Origin: Uranotaenia lowii
Taxonomy: Eukaryota; Arthropoda; Insecta; Diptera; Culicidae
Length of the DNA: 64,000 bases
Assembly (NCBI RefSeq): GCF_029784155.1
Contig: NC_073692.1
Span: forward strand, 15,109,752 to 15,173,751
Direction of reading: 5' to 3'
Shown here: positions 35,721 through 47,255 of the stretch, one piece after another
Layout of the letters: every line of letters starts with the position of its first letter
How positions within the stretch are numbered: position 1 is the first letter of the stretch
Position numbers and translations under genes: made by a program
The notes under the pieces: model-generated
Told to the model about the DNA's origin: nothing
Seen by the model: the letters and a program-made list of their open reading frames with translations, nothing else
The model's database searches: none

Positions 35721-37085
35721 TTTCAAAATAAAAAACTAATACCTACTAAGGAGTGTATTCAAAATAATGCAACACTTTGTTTTGTGAATACCTTTTTAAA
35801 GCATGGATGTGGTGAAATTTTCAGTGAAGTAACCTGGTGATCAAGCTGTGTATATATACAGGAGGTGTTACCGAATATCGAATTCCCGATTCAGCCATTT
35901 TGGGTATTTAGGCTATGCAACTATGCGAAACTCATGAAGTTTGTTTACCAACAAACCACAGAAAAGCTGAACAAAAAATAAACAAACTTATTGAGAGCCC
36001 CGCTCACTCGGAGAAGTCGGAGAACCTCGTGTATCTAAGAACCTTGCTGGTGATGTAATGTTTTCATATGAAAATTTTTGTAATGTTCTGTCAAGTTGTT
36101 CATGAGATAGTGTCCGATGAATAGATTTGTCGACTTTAATTTTTGGGCAACACGTGCGCCATCTATAATGCATACTTTAAACCACCTTTTTTCAAATCAA
36201 GGCAATTTTTGAATACGTTTATTGTTTCCCGAAGCTTGACCTTCAAAATTACTCAAAATTTTGAAGTTGGTCGAAGTTATAACAAATTTAGCCGATTGTC
36301 CTCCTTCGGCATAAAAACAAATTATTTGACTTTTTATCACTCCACCACCGTTTTTGCGTAATGGCACGATTCCAGATGCAACTTGCTTATACAGAGTAAA
36401 AACTTTATGGGACAAATTCAAGTGCTATGAAAGAATGAATAATTTGCAGTTTCCGCAGATCGTTAGCTTCCTCAAGTACTAGACAAGAAATTTTTCAAAT
36501 TTTTATCCTTGTTTACCTACGAGAAATACAGGCGAGACTTGTCAATGAAAATTTTCTGGTTAAGAAGATGCCAGGCGACCGCTAAAGAGTTCGTTTTGGT
36601 GGACCATTACGAACTTTTTCAACATATCTCTCCACAAGCAGTCCAAATATTTTGTGCACGATTTTACCACCGTATTTTGTTTATTTCACCGGTGGATAGC
36701 CTTTCTACCTTGTTCAATGAAATCAAGCCTATTTATAAGTCAGCTAGACGAAACAATCGGAAAAATGATATTTTAATCAATTCCTCATATATTCGGATTG
36801 AGTTTGAAAAAACCTTTCACATTCCTCTCACTTCATGGATTCAACAATCTTCATTTTTATCACAATTTTAACTCACTATTGGGTTTTTTAGGAATTCTTA
36901 AGCGATTTACCATGTAAACTTTGGTCAACTATGTAGTTGATTTCTAGCTGTTTTTGGGTCTCACACTGTGATCTTTCTGGATATTTCTCGATCCTACCCA
37001 CAAACATTTTTCAATGAACTTCAGTATTGGACGCTATCTCAAAAACCACCTGACGAATTATCACCAAATTTTGTGCACCTACACA
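35721..37085. other. Spacer with unassigned short frames
   Basis: A plus-strand frame of 120 codons (36509-36871) and several shorter minus-strand frames (36197-36421, 35988-36173) show no domain I recognise. They may derive from an old DNA transposon, but no terminal repeats were found. Confidence 0.3.
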
Positions 37086-37095
37086 TTGCAATTTT

Positions 37096-39250
37096 TATAA
37101 ATTTTGTCATTTTCGAGATTTTTGTCATTTGAGTCATTTTTTGTCATATTAGTCATTTTAGTCATTTTTGTAATTTTTGCCATTTTCGTCATTTTGGTTA
37201 TTTTGATCATTTTGGCCATTTTTGTATTTTTTGTTATTTTTGTCATTTTTGAATTTTTGTACATTCGATCATTTTTGTCAATTTGGTCCTTTTTGTCTTT
37301 TTTGTCATTTTTGTCATTTTTGTTATTTCTGTCATTTTTGTAATTTTTGTAATTTTTGTAATTTTTGTAATTTTTGTAATTTTTGTAATTTTTGTAATTT
37401 TTGTAATTTTTGTAATTTTTGCCATTTTGTCATTTTTGTCATTACTGTCATTCATTTTTGTCATTTTTTGTCATTTTTGCCATTTTTGTCATTTTTGTCA
37501 TTTTTGTCATTTTTGTCTTTTTTGTAATTTTTATAATTTTTGTCATTTTTGTCATTATTGTCAATTTTGTCATTTTTTTCATTTTTGAAATTTTAAATTT
37601 TTTCATACTTTTGTCATTTTTGTCAATTTTGATACTTTTGTCATTTTCGTCATTTTTGTAATTTTTATCACTGTTGTCATTTTTTTAATTTTCATCATTT
37701 TTTACATTTTTGTTTTTTTTGTCATTTTTTCCATTTTTGTCATTTTTGACATTTTTGTCATTATTGTCAATTTTGTCATTTTTGAAGTTTTTGCATTTTT
37801 ATCATTTTTGTAATTTTTGTTAATTTTGTCATTTTGTTGATTTTTGTAATTTTTGTAATGTTTGTCATTTTTGCATTTTTATCATTTTTTCAATTTGGTC
37901 ATTTTTGTCATTGTTGTTATTTTTATCATTTTTATCAATTATGTCATTCTTGTCATTTGTGTCATTTTTTCATTTTTGTCATTTTGGTCTTTTTTGTCAT
38001 TTTTATCATTTTTGTTATTTTTGTGATTCTAGTCATTCTCGTCATTTTTGTAAATTTTGCATTTCTATCATTTTTTGTATTTATTTTTCATTTTTGACAT
38101 TTTTGTCATGTTTGTCGTTTTTGTCATTTTTTTCATTCTTGTCATTTTCGTCATATTTGTCATTTTTGTCATTTTTGTCATTCTTTTCATTTTTGTCACT
38201 TTTATGTAATTTTTGTCATTCTTGTAATTTTGCCATTTTTGTCATATTTGTTATTTTTGTCATTTTGGTCATTTTTATCATTTTTGTCATTTTGGTTTTT
38301 TTTTGTCATTCTTGTCATTTTTGTCGTTTTCGTCATTTTGGTCATTTTGGTAATTTTGATCATTTTGGTCATTTTTGTCACTTTCGCCATTTTTTTTAAT
38401 TTTTGTCCTTTTTCGTCCTTTTAGTTGTTTTTGTTCTTTTTGTAATTTTCATCGCTTTGTCATTTTTATTATTTTTGTCATTTTTGTAATTTTTGTCATT
38501 TTTGTCTTCTTTGTCATTTTTGTCATTTTTGTCATTTTTTTATGCTTTTCATTTCTGTCAATTTTGTCATTTTTGTCGTTTCGTTCTTCCTGTCATTTTT
38601 GTCATTTTTGTCCTTTTTTTGTTTTTTTCATTTTGGTTTCTTTTGTCATTTTTGTAATTTTGGTTATTTTTTTAATTTTTGTCATTATTGTCATTTTTGT
38701 CCTTTTTGTCACTTTTCTCAATTTACAAAAATGACCAAAATATTTTTATATTTTTTTGTAATTTTTTTCATTTTTGTCATTTTTGTATTTTTTTCTCATT
38801 TTGGTCTTTTTGTCATCTTCGTAGATTTTCGTGATTTTTGTGATTTTTGACATTTTTTAAATTTATTTGTCATTTTTGCATTTTTGTCATTTTTTGTCAT
38901 TTTTTTCACTTTTGTTATTTTAGCCGTTTAAGTTTTTCAAATTAATGTAATTTTTTTCATTTAAGTTTTTTTTTCATTTTGTCATTATTTTTCTTTTTTG
39001 TCATTCCTGTCATTTTAGATTTTTATGTAACTTTTGTCATTTTTGTTATTTTTGTATTTTTGAAATTTTTTGAATTTTTGACATTTTTGTTCAATTTGGT
39101 CATTTTTGTCATTTATAACATTTATGTCATTTTGGAATTTTTGTCATTTTTGGCTTTTTTGTCATTTTTGGCATTATTGCCATTTTTGGAATTTTTTATC
39201 ATATTTGGCATATTCGTCAATTCTGTCGTTTATGTCATTTTTGTTAATTT
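37096..39250. repeat. Third 9-bp satellite, T-rich strand
   Basis: Units close to TTTTTGTCA fill about 2.15 kb. This is the reverse complement of the ATGACAAAA unit seen at 23-25 kb. A short homogeneous block of TTTTTGTAA repeats lies at about 37335-37425, and the remainder is degenerate. The period-9 frames on both strands are artefacts. Confidence 0.9.
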
Positions 39251-42242
39251 TTTAAATTTCATTTGATGCCTTTTTTCATGATTGGTAAATGATATTATAT
39301 TTTTTTTTCGTTATTCCAGCACATTGGTCTTTTTTGTAGGTTTGATTTCATCAAGGTGTTTTTGCTCAATTTGGATATTTTATTGTATTTAGGAAATAAT
39401 TTTCGGTCAGTGTTGGTTTTCGGTCACTTGGTGTTTTCGATCATTTCTGTAATTTTTCAAACTCTGAGTATTTAGATAATTTCAAACTTTCGGCTGTTTT
39501 GGTCATGCAAGCCAATTCATTAGGTGGTCATTGTTAATTTTAGTTATTGGAAATATTTTGGAATTTTGGTAATTTTGGTAGTTTTTAGACTGGAGCTAGT
39601 TTTTTTTTTATATTTTTTGTAACTGGTACAGTATGGTGTACGTTAATAAGTTTCCTCGCAAAAATGCTCTTTCGCTCTTTTCAACATCTGTAAATTTTCT
39701 CCTCACTTCTCTATCCATCTTTATCAATTTCAGAACTACATTTTATCGACATGCCGAAAAATAAAATTTACAAATTAATTAACAGTGGTTAACTTATCTT
39801 AAAAAAATAAAAAAATATTTTTTGTAACTTTGGTAATTTTAATCATTATAGTTTTATTTTGAGTTGTTTGTAATTTCCCACCGGCAAAGTTCGGCCCTGT
39901 TCCAATGCTTCTTGTATTCTCCAACGTAAAGTTGTGGAGCTAAACAGTGACTACATAAAAATACCAAGTGCAGTGTTAAAGTGTTTAGAGGAAAAGGAAT
40001 ACGATTTTTTTCGACATTTTTCTTCAAAATCAAAAAAATTTCATTTGGGGCCTATGTTTTTTTTCATTAAAAGTTTCTGATGCAAAAAATCCTTTACAAC
40101 TCATAAATCTCGTTGACATTTATGTGGCCTAAAGGGATCCAACTCTGTTCGCAAAATTGGCAGCTACCGATAGTGATTAGCGCCCTACCTACAGGACAGG
40201 ATGGACCCACAACAACAAGAGATTCTGCGTACCCGATATGGGGGGAACTCTTAGATTCGTACCGACCGATAAGGCGCCCGCAGAGCGAAAACGAGACAAG
40301 AACACCGAATTAAGAGCAAATAAAAGTCGGTCGGACTTTTCTCCACCTCCCAGCCGCCCTCCCAGGGGTCCTAATGGGGTCCATAAATTAGTTTCACACT
40401 CATTAAGGTAGTTGCTTCGTCGTTTGTCGTCTTGTGAGAGTGTATGCGTTTGCCTCATTTGTGCGATCGTCAGCAGACAAAACAAAAGCTGCAGAAGAGA
40501 GGATCAGAGCGAAGCGATTTTATAAGATCTTCAAATTTGATCTCGACCGGTCTCGGTGTGGTGCTGTTGATCAGGCCAAGACTGACCCATTCCTTCGCAA
40601 CTGCTCCAGAGTCCAGGTTTTCTCATGTTCAGCAACCAACAAACAACCGGCAGACAATCTCTCGTCATCGTGTGTTGTGCATCGAATCCAGGAGATGTTG
40701 GTGCTGCGACGACGACGACGACGACGCTGCAAACAAACGCTTCCCGGGAATCACTCGCGTCTTGCTTGCGCGCGCATTATCAGCGCCCGGAGATCGATTC
40801 TCGTTATAAATTTAAATGAGATCACTATCGGAGGTGCAATCTTTGGAGCCTTCCCCTTCGACGGGTTTGTGCGCTTTTGCGCTCACCAAAAGCGAAGGCC
40901 ACAAACAAGGCAAGGCAAAAATCAAACGATCGCTGGATGGATGCTGATGCCTTCCACTGGATATCCACCTTCGAAGAGGGGGGTCTTCCACCCAGCCGGA
41001 GACTTCCTAGGAAATCGGTGACGAGATCTCGACGCGTATCACGTTCAGGGCAAATGGATTAGCCCCTTCGAGTCAAGCAGATTGATCCAGGGTGGTCTGG
41101 AGGTCTCCCCACGGGCAAATGGCCTGTTGAAAAGTGCTGGTTCAAGGCGGCGGCTTGAGTGACAAATTTCGACATGGATTGGATTGGATTGGAAGCGTCT
41201 GATGATGATGATGGTCTTGATGATCTATCTATCTAGTACCCACTACTGGAAGCTCGGAATGGTGGTTATTTTATGCTACTGCCTTCAGGTTGCCAGCTTC
41301 ATTGGGTGTTTAGATTATGCCCAAGGCATTTATACTGAAAATTAGACGTTCGGTTTTCTTTGGAAGTTGAAGGAAAAGAATTTGGAATAAATACAGTGAG
41401 CGAAACGAGAATAGTACCACAATGTGTTTCGCTCGTTAAAATATGAATGATTGAAAATCATCAAAATTTTCTTATACATTTAGTTTTAAATTGATCAACT
41501 GATAAATCAAGCAGAAGTAAACTTTTTCGAATGAAGCAATTGGCGTTGAGGACCAAAAATATGAAAAAGGTGCGAGATAAGAATAGTAATACTTAATAGT
41601 GCTGCCATTTTAACCGTTGACTAATTCAAAACAAATTGTAGAAGAAAATTTTCACTATTGTCAGTTAGTTATATATTGACAAGAAAAACACATAGTGGAT
41701 TCTTGTTTCGCTCATTGTATTCAAAATTCGTTTCCTTAAACTTTCAAAGAAAACTGAATTATTAGTAATTTTATAATTTTCTTTAAGGGTTTCTAAAAAA
41801 AGCCCAGCGTTACCCAAAACTTTTTTGTCTCTTAAACATAGTTTAGGGTGTGATTAACCGAATGCAAGAAAAAACGCTGCACATACTTGCACCATTCAAA
41901 GTTAAGATAAAAACAAAAATATGGGTTATTTTTAACCATTTTGGAAAAAATGTTTGTTGTATGATTTAAGTTAGAATCGTTTCAAAACTACACCATGCAT
42001 TTTTAAAGGTTAATGTCACTCTTTCTCTTCCAAATTTTTGTCCTTGCGTCCTCCATTCTACTTTTCTACGTTGTATCTGTTACTTATTGTGGAGATCGAA
42101 GTAGTCATCGGTTGAGATATGATGTGTTTTGAGGAGCTCTGAAAAATAAAATTTCAATGCTCGAAAATTCTAAGTAATTTTAAAATTGTGAAGTTTGAAG
42201 TTGTTGAATTGTGAAAATAGTAGAACTAGATAGTGACGAAAC
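39251..42242. other. Spacer with a GC-rich island at 40.1-41.2 kb
   Basis: 39.25-40.1 and 41.3-42.2 kb are AT-rich. Between them is a GC-rich, non-repetitive island with overlapping frames in several phases (up to 195 codons, plus strand, 40434-41021). The frames are Arg- and Ser-rich, lack any domain and compete with each other. I read this as noncoding, possibly regulatory or a 5' exon. Short (CGA)n and (TGA)n runs occur. Confidence 0.35.
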
Positions 42243-42250
42243 CTGTGCAT

Positions 42251-43183
42251 TAGACTGGCCCAAATTTGTATAAGATGATTTTTACAACATTTTTTTCAAC
42301 ACGGCACCCCCTAGATTGATGCATTTAGGTGAAAAAATGACTTTCTGAAAGTTGCAGATCATTTGGATGAAGCACGAGTTGGCGCAAAGGACTTGAAATT
42401 TGTATGAAGATTTACGGCAAAATGTATGAAAAATCGACATACTTCAACTTTTTGTGTTCTAAAATATGTTTCCAGTATGCTAGAAAGCTCAGAATTTCAG
42501 AAATTGTAGTTCAAACAATGACAAACAAGTTTGTAGAATATTGTGACGCGATACGAGTTGACTGTGATGAGTTATCCGCAATTGAATGTGTGATTTTTTT
42601 CGCATTTGATTGATATATCGTGAACGGTGAATGGGCTATTAATCGCACTAACTTGATCACGTCGTCGCACAATGCAGCAGTTTATAGTTTTTCAAATCTT
42701 TCTTTCAACTTTTTGCAAAGATATTAGTTATAAAATAAGCTACAACTTTGCCGAAGACACAAACTTTCTATCTGTCATTCTCATTGTGTGACAATGCGAT
42801 CAAGTTAGTACTAATAATCCACCTATACACCGTTCACTATATATCGATGAAATGCGAAAAAAATCACACATTCAATTGCAACAGTCAACTCGTATCGCGT
42901 CACAATGTTCTACAAACTTGTTTGTCATTGTTTGAACTACAATTCCTGAAATTCTGAGCTTTCTAGCATACTGGAAACATATTTTAGAACACAAAGTGTT
43001 GAAGTATGTCGATTTTTCATACATTTTTCCGTAAACCTCCATACAAATTTCAAGTCCTTTGCGCCAGCTCGTGCTTCATCCAAATGACCTGAAACTTTCA
43101 GAAAGTCATTTTTTCGCCTAAATGCACCAATCTAGGGGGTGCCGCGTGGAATATAAGGATTTTTTTTTATATGGGCCAGTCTA
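42251..43183. mobile_element. hAT-type foldback element, 933 bp, 8-bp target duplication
   Basis: The two arms, about 42251-42672 and 42784-43183, are inverted copies of each other with roughly 110 bases between them. The termini are TAGACTGGCCCA and its complement. The octamer CTGTGCAT flanks both ends exactly (42243-42250 and 43184-43191). An 8-bp duplication indicates the hAT superfamily. There is no transposase, so it was moved in trans. If transcribed it would form a hairpin of about 400 bp. Confidence 0.85.
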
Positions 43184-43203
43184 CTGTGCATGAATATTAA
43201 TGC

Positions 43204-44000
43204 GGAATTTTTTTTTTGTTTTTTTCTTTATTTGGTTATGACCGAAGAAGTTTATAAAAACTGTTGACGGTTCCTAGACAGTGTTACAGCTCCAGGGTTG
43301 TGTGTACTTATGTAATATGTACTTAAATTTAAAACACTTCCGTTGCTGCCGTTAGGGAAATAGTAAGGATCGGAAGGAAGGAATGGAGATTAAGGGTGGA
43401 TTTTGGAGGTGAAAAGGAGATAGGATGAATTTTGGAAAGTGTGCTTAAAAATTTCCCACACCAGGTTGCACACGGTTACGAAGACCATTTCCTGTCTTCT
43501 CCTCCCAAGAGCCCATAGCTTAGACAAGATTTACCGCGCTTGTCACGCGTTACTTTTGTTGATGTTTCGTTTCTTGGGAGGTCCGTGCAGTTTAATTTTA
43601 GAGGTTTGGTTTAAGAAGCACAGTAAGATCACACCCCTCCACTAGTTATACTATCTTTGTACGGTATGGTTTCGTAAGAGCGGATGGACCCTACTGTGCT
43701 GAGTTTCGTTAATATGATGATTGTTTCGAGTTAAATCCAAAAATAATTTGATTTTTGTTTTGAATGTAGTAAATCTTGGTATGTTTTTTAATTCACTAGG
43801 CAGAGAGTTGAAAATGTTGATTCCTCTGAATTCCTTGATTGAAGATGAAATATTCTTCATCTGACCGTAAGTTGCGGCAAACCCGAAGCAATCGACCATG
43901 TGCTCGCTCGGCTAAAATCCCGAGTCGATGGGTGGTGATAGAGAAACAAGAGAGATCAATAGTGGGAAAGATCACATGCGGGATATACATGGTGTTTCGA
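43204..44000 (-). mobile_element. LINE 3' remnant with poly(A) tail
   Basis: The minus-strand frame 43651-43899 contains FNSLPSELKNIPRFTTFKTKIKLFL-type sequence, which resembles the C-terminal end of many non-LTR retrotransposon ORF2 proteins. About 430 bases of 3' noncoding sequence follow. Then come AATAAAG and an A-rich tail (T-run on the plus strand, 43206-43229). The 5' boundary is unclear and the upstream frame is shifted. It ends about 12 bases from the hAT element's duplication. This is a dead fragment. Confidence 0.5.
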
Positions 44001-44316
44001 TAGAAGGTTCAGCAGTTAGTCGGCAGAGCTCGATTGCTCGTGTCCACCGATTTCATCACGTTCACCGTGGTGAAATTGGCTAACGTGCCGTTGTACTGAA
44101 GCGGAGATTGCGGGTTCTCAAGTCCTGCCGGTGAGCCGTTGCATCTTTTTGAAAAATTCATGATATTTATGTTCTTTCGTTCTTTGATACCTCATGTTTC
44201 TCTAATTCTTTCCATCACCTACGAAAATGTGATAAATTTATGTTTTGAAGTTTGAAATCAAAATTGTTGAAAAGAAAAAGATTGTTTTTTGGCATAGTTT
44301 AATTTTTTATTATGTA

Positions 44317-45464
44317 GGGGAAAGTCGGGTAAGACGGACACAGCGGGTAAAACGGACACTTTCAATATTTCGAAAATTACAACGCTTAGCACAAATCTCA
44401 TGATGAGACTATGTTTGCCTAGGTGCATCGAAACTTTTGAGACCATTTGTTTATTTGCAGCAAGCAAGATCTCATAACAGTAAACAAAACAAACAAAAAC
44501 TTTGAGGTTCCGTTATTTGATGTAATTTTATCTCCTCAGAAAATAGTTCATAACTCGAATTTTTTTTTTGAAAATTGCGACCGTTTTCAAAGGTGGAATG
44601 TTTATTAGGCTGCTATCCAACAATCTGGAGGAAAATCAGCGAATTTCTGTCAAAGGGCTTGAGCAACAAACGTTTTGAAAAAAAAAAAAGTTGCAAAGGC
44701 GGGTAAGACGGACACCTCAAGGTCGGGTAAAACTTTTTTTTTTTTTTTTGTTTCGATTATAGTCGTTTTACCATCTTTATGGCATTCGCGACTTTATCAA
44801 CGTTACAGTTGGCGGATCGTTATTGAAAAACTTATCCGGTACAACTGTGTTCGATTTTTACTCTTGGGCTCGAACTCGCGGACATCGGCTCAGGAGACAA
44901 CAGACTTGCCAACTGAGCTATATCACAAGCCCGTCGGGTAAAACGAACACATAAGTTTCTTCAGGTATTTCAAACTTTTCATTGGCTTTGATCCTTCATA
45001 TGTCTTCAAAAGCTCTCGGCAAATACAATTATCAGTCGAAAAGCACTAAGATTTTTAAAACAGGCAAAAAAACTGATAAAACCGGATCCAAGCGAAGAAT
45101 GCGCTTTAAAATACGGAATTTCGAAAACCACACAATTTTGCTTCTGGACTTGGACCAGTCGTTTTCATTTTGGTATAAAAGCGTTTTTAAAAACTTAACT
45201 CACTAAAATATGAACTTTTACAGCAATTATTCTGACAAAATGTACCTTTTATACACAGTACTCGACCATTTTTGAAAAGTGTGATTTGAAAGCAAGTTTG
45301 AAATTGCTTTAAAAAAAGCTTTGAAGAAGGAATTTTTTTTATCCCAATGGTGAACGTGATAGCAAACAACCTAAACTGCCCTTTTGAACGAAAACTGCGA
45401 TGAAAAAATTAATATCTGATTTTCTATTGCAATTCTAGGGTGTCCGTCTTACCCGACTTTCCCC
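44317..45464. mobile_element. TA-flanked MITE, 1,148 bp including a nested SINE
   Basis: Perfect 25-bp terminal inverted repeats begin GGGGAAAGTCGGGTAAGACG on the left and are mirrored on the right (45440-45464). TA dinucleotides flank both sides (44315-44316 and 45465-45466), as for Tc1/mariner-type elements. Near-copies of GGGTAARACGGACAC recur inside (about 44344, 44700 and 44936) and may be subterminal binding repeats. No transposase is present. A 199-bp SINE plus its duplicated target is inserted within, so the element itself is about 937 bp. Confidence 0.82.
44734..44932 (-). mobile_element. tRNA-derived SINE nested in the MITE, 12-bp target duplication
   Basis: On the minus strand it starts with a tRNA-like head: box A-like TAGCTCAGTTGGC near 44915 and box B-like GAGTTCGAGCC near 44872, so it could have an internal RNA polymerase III promoter. 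About 100 bases of unrelated body follow, then a poly(A) tail (T-run at 44734-44749 on the plus strand). The 12-mer GTCGGGTAAAAC flanks both sides (44722-44733 and 44933-44944) and belongs to the host MITE. The head's T-stem and acceptor stem do not pair well, so it is not a working tRNA. I cannot name the SINE family. Confidence 0.85.
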
Positions 45465-45466
45465 TA

Positions 45467-46860
45467 TCCATATTTTTTCATGAAGGAAAACTGAAACGTG
45501 TCTACTTGGATTAGTTTCTATAAGGGTATATACGGTCGATGGTATTGGTTGCTGGTTGGCCTCAGCCATAACCTCGGAACTTGATTTGGATTTGGCCTCA
45601 TCATAGTTGCCAGGTTGTTTTGATAAAAATGAATATTTGCTCGCTTTTTATTTCTCGAATATTTTAACTCAATTTTCAACTATTAACATTTCCTACACAT
45701 TTGATTGCAACTTTCGGTTGATAAAGAAAATGTAATATTTGTGGAATCCTGAAAATTTTAGGTGTTTAGGCAGTAAATAGTGAGTGATAGAGAAGCTGAA
45801 AATTTTTCGTATAATGGTTCATTTACTACAAATTACAAGAAGTATGTGCTTATTTCAAATTAATTGCTGAAGGTTGTTTTCAAACAAGAAACATTTACAA
45901 ACCTAAACAAATTGAATACGGACTTGAGAAAGTAAGTCACTACTGAACATGTGTACATTTTACGTGAAATTTATTACTTGAACTGAGAAATGAAGAGGAC
46001 TTTTCAAAACATTGTTAAATTTTTCTTTAATTTATGATTTTCATTAGATGAGATTTAAATTTGGAAAAATTATTAGATCTGGCTCCACTGACTAGCATTC
46101 AATATCAACACATTATAACTCAACCGGTTTCTCGAAGGGGCGAAAACGGCTATTTTGTCTAAGGACAATCACGTTTTGGATACGTCTTTTTTATAAAATT
46201 AATCGTTTTAGGGGTAAGGGCTGAGGCCTTTCGTTAAAGTAGTGTTCGTAAAGAACCGTCAATATATCCTAATAGTCTAGCCAACACCTGGGGGAGGAAG
46301 ACTGAATGAAAAAAGAAAAAAAAATCTTTCAAACGCCAAATTTCTCTCATCAATCTACCGACCAGTGCGGAGGTTCAAAATTTTACTTTCTTATTTAAAG
46401 ATTTTCAATAAAACATTTTTGATACTGAAAAGCACTTGTTTTACATTAAACAATGATTTAATTAGATTTTGTTTCACTCTGGCAAATTCTTGCATGTTCA
46501 GGCGTATTAAGTCGCTCAAATTTCGTTGCAGTTTTTGAAGCTGATAAATAAAAATTATTAGATCAATGGTTGTTCTTAAAAATAGCTAAAATAACAGAAT
46601 TAGATTTTAGGTAGTTCCCTTGGACCCAACAACATTTTTATTTAGTTCAAAGCTTATAATTACGACGGAGTTGACAGACTGGTATTGGATAATCAGCTGG
46701 TGTGTTCGATTTCGATGTTTACTATTCAATCTGCAGCAATTAACTCAGAAGACTTAAATGTAGCACCTAAACAACTGAGTTACATGACTCGCTACACAAA
46801 ACTGATAATCGAAAGTTAAAATTTGAACGATTACAAATCTTTTCAACAATGGGGGCAATA
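45467..46860. other. Spacer, no gene seen
   Basis: AT-rich with a small GC-richer patch near 45530-45620. No convincing frame or terminal-repeat pair. Confidence 0.4.
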
Positions 46861-47255
46861 AGAGCAAAATTTATCCATTATTCGAACAAAGTCAGGAAAA
46901 CATAAGAAAAAATTGAACCTTTATTTTTTCGTCGAAGCACATTCAATTGTGTTCAATATTTCCAAAAAAAATTCGAATTAATTTTGATGAAAATAATTAT
47001 GACTGACTAAATTTGATTTTTTTGGTAGATTCAGCAAATTATGTAAATACATCTGGACAAAAACCGGATTCGCTACGATATTTTCCCTGAATATTTGAGC
47101 ACGCCCGGATAATTGAAGTAATTCAAAGGTTTTTTTATTCAACAGTTGAGGAATGACAATATAATGGACTAGCAATCAATTTACATATGATTTCTTAAAA
47201 CTAAATGATTTTATGTCACCCTAACCTGATTTCGCTTCAGTACAGTCATCTGATA
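46861..47255. repeat. Dispersed repeat copy 1, left part
   Basis: Aligns with 55395-56174 (which has about 290 extra AT-rich bases at 55710-56000). Shared landmarks are 'ttatccattatt', 'tttattttttcg', 'gatgaaaataattatga', 'caaaggttttt', 'attcaaca' and 'tcaccctaacctgatt'. The repeat is interrupted at 47255 by the ITmD37E element and resumes at 48559. Confidence 0.75.

Noticed and set aside
36509..36871. 120-codon plus-strand gene
   Set aside because: No recognisable domain, AT-rich context and no splice support; left as unassigned.
37079..39266. Many open frames of 60-164 codons
   Set aside because: Period-9 repeat artefact.
40434..41021. 195-codon plus-strand gene
   Set aside because: Overlaps two other open frames in different phases, has no domain, and its composition explains the openness.
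44095..44145. Another tRNA-like stretch (GCGGAGATTGCGGGTTCTCAAG)
   Set aside because: The box B match has an insertion and no cloverleaf can be drawn.
44863..44932. Functional tRNA gene on the minus strand
   Set aside because: Boxes A and B are present but the T-stem and acceptor stem do not pair. It has a body, a poly(A) tail and a target duplication, so it is a SINE.
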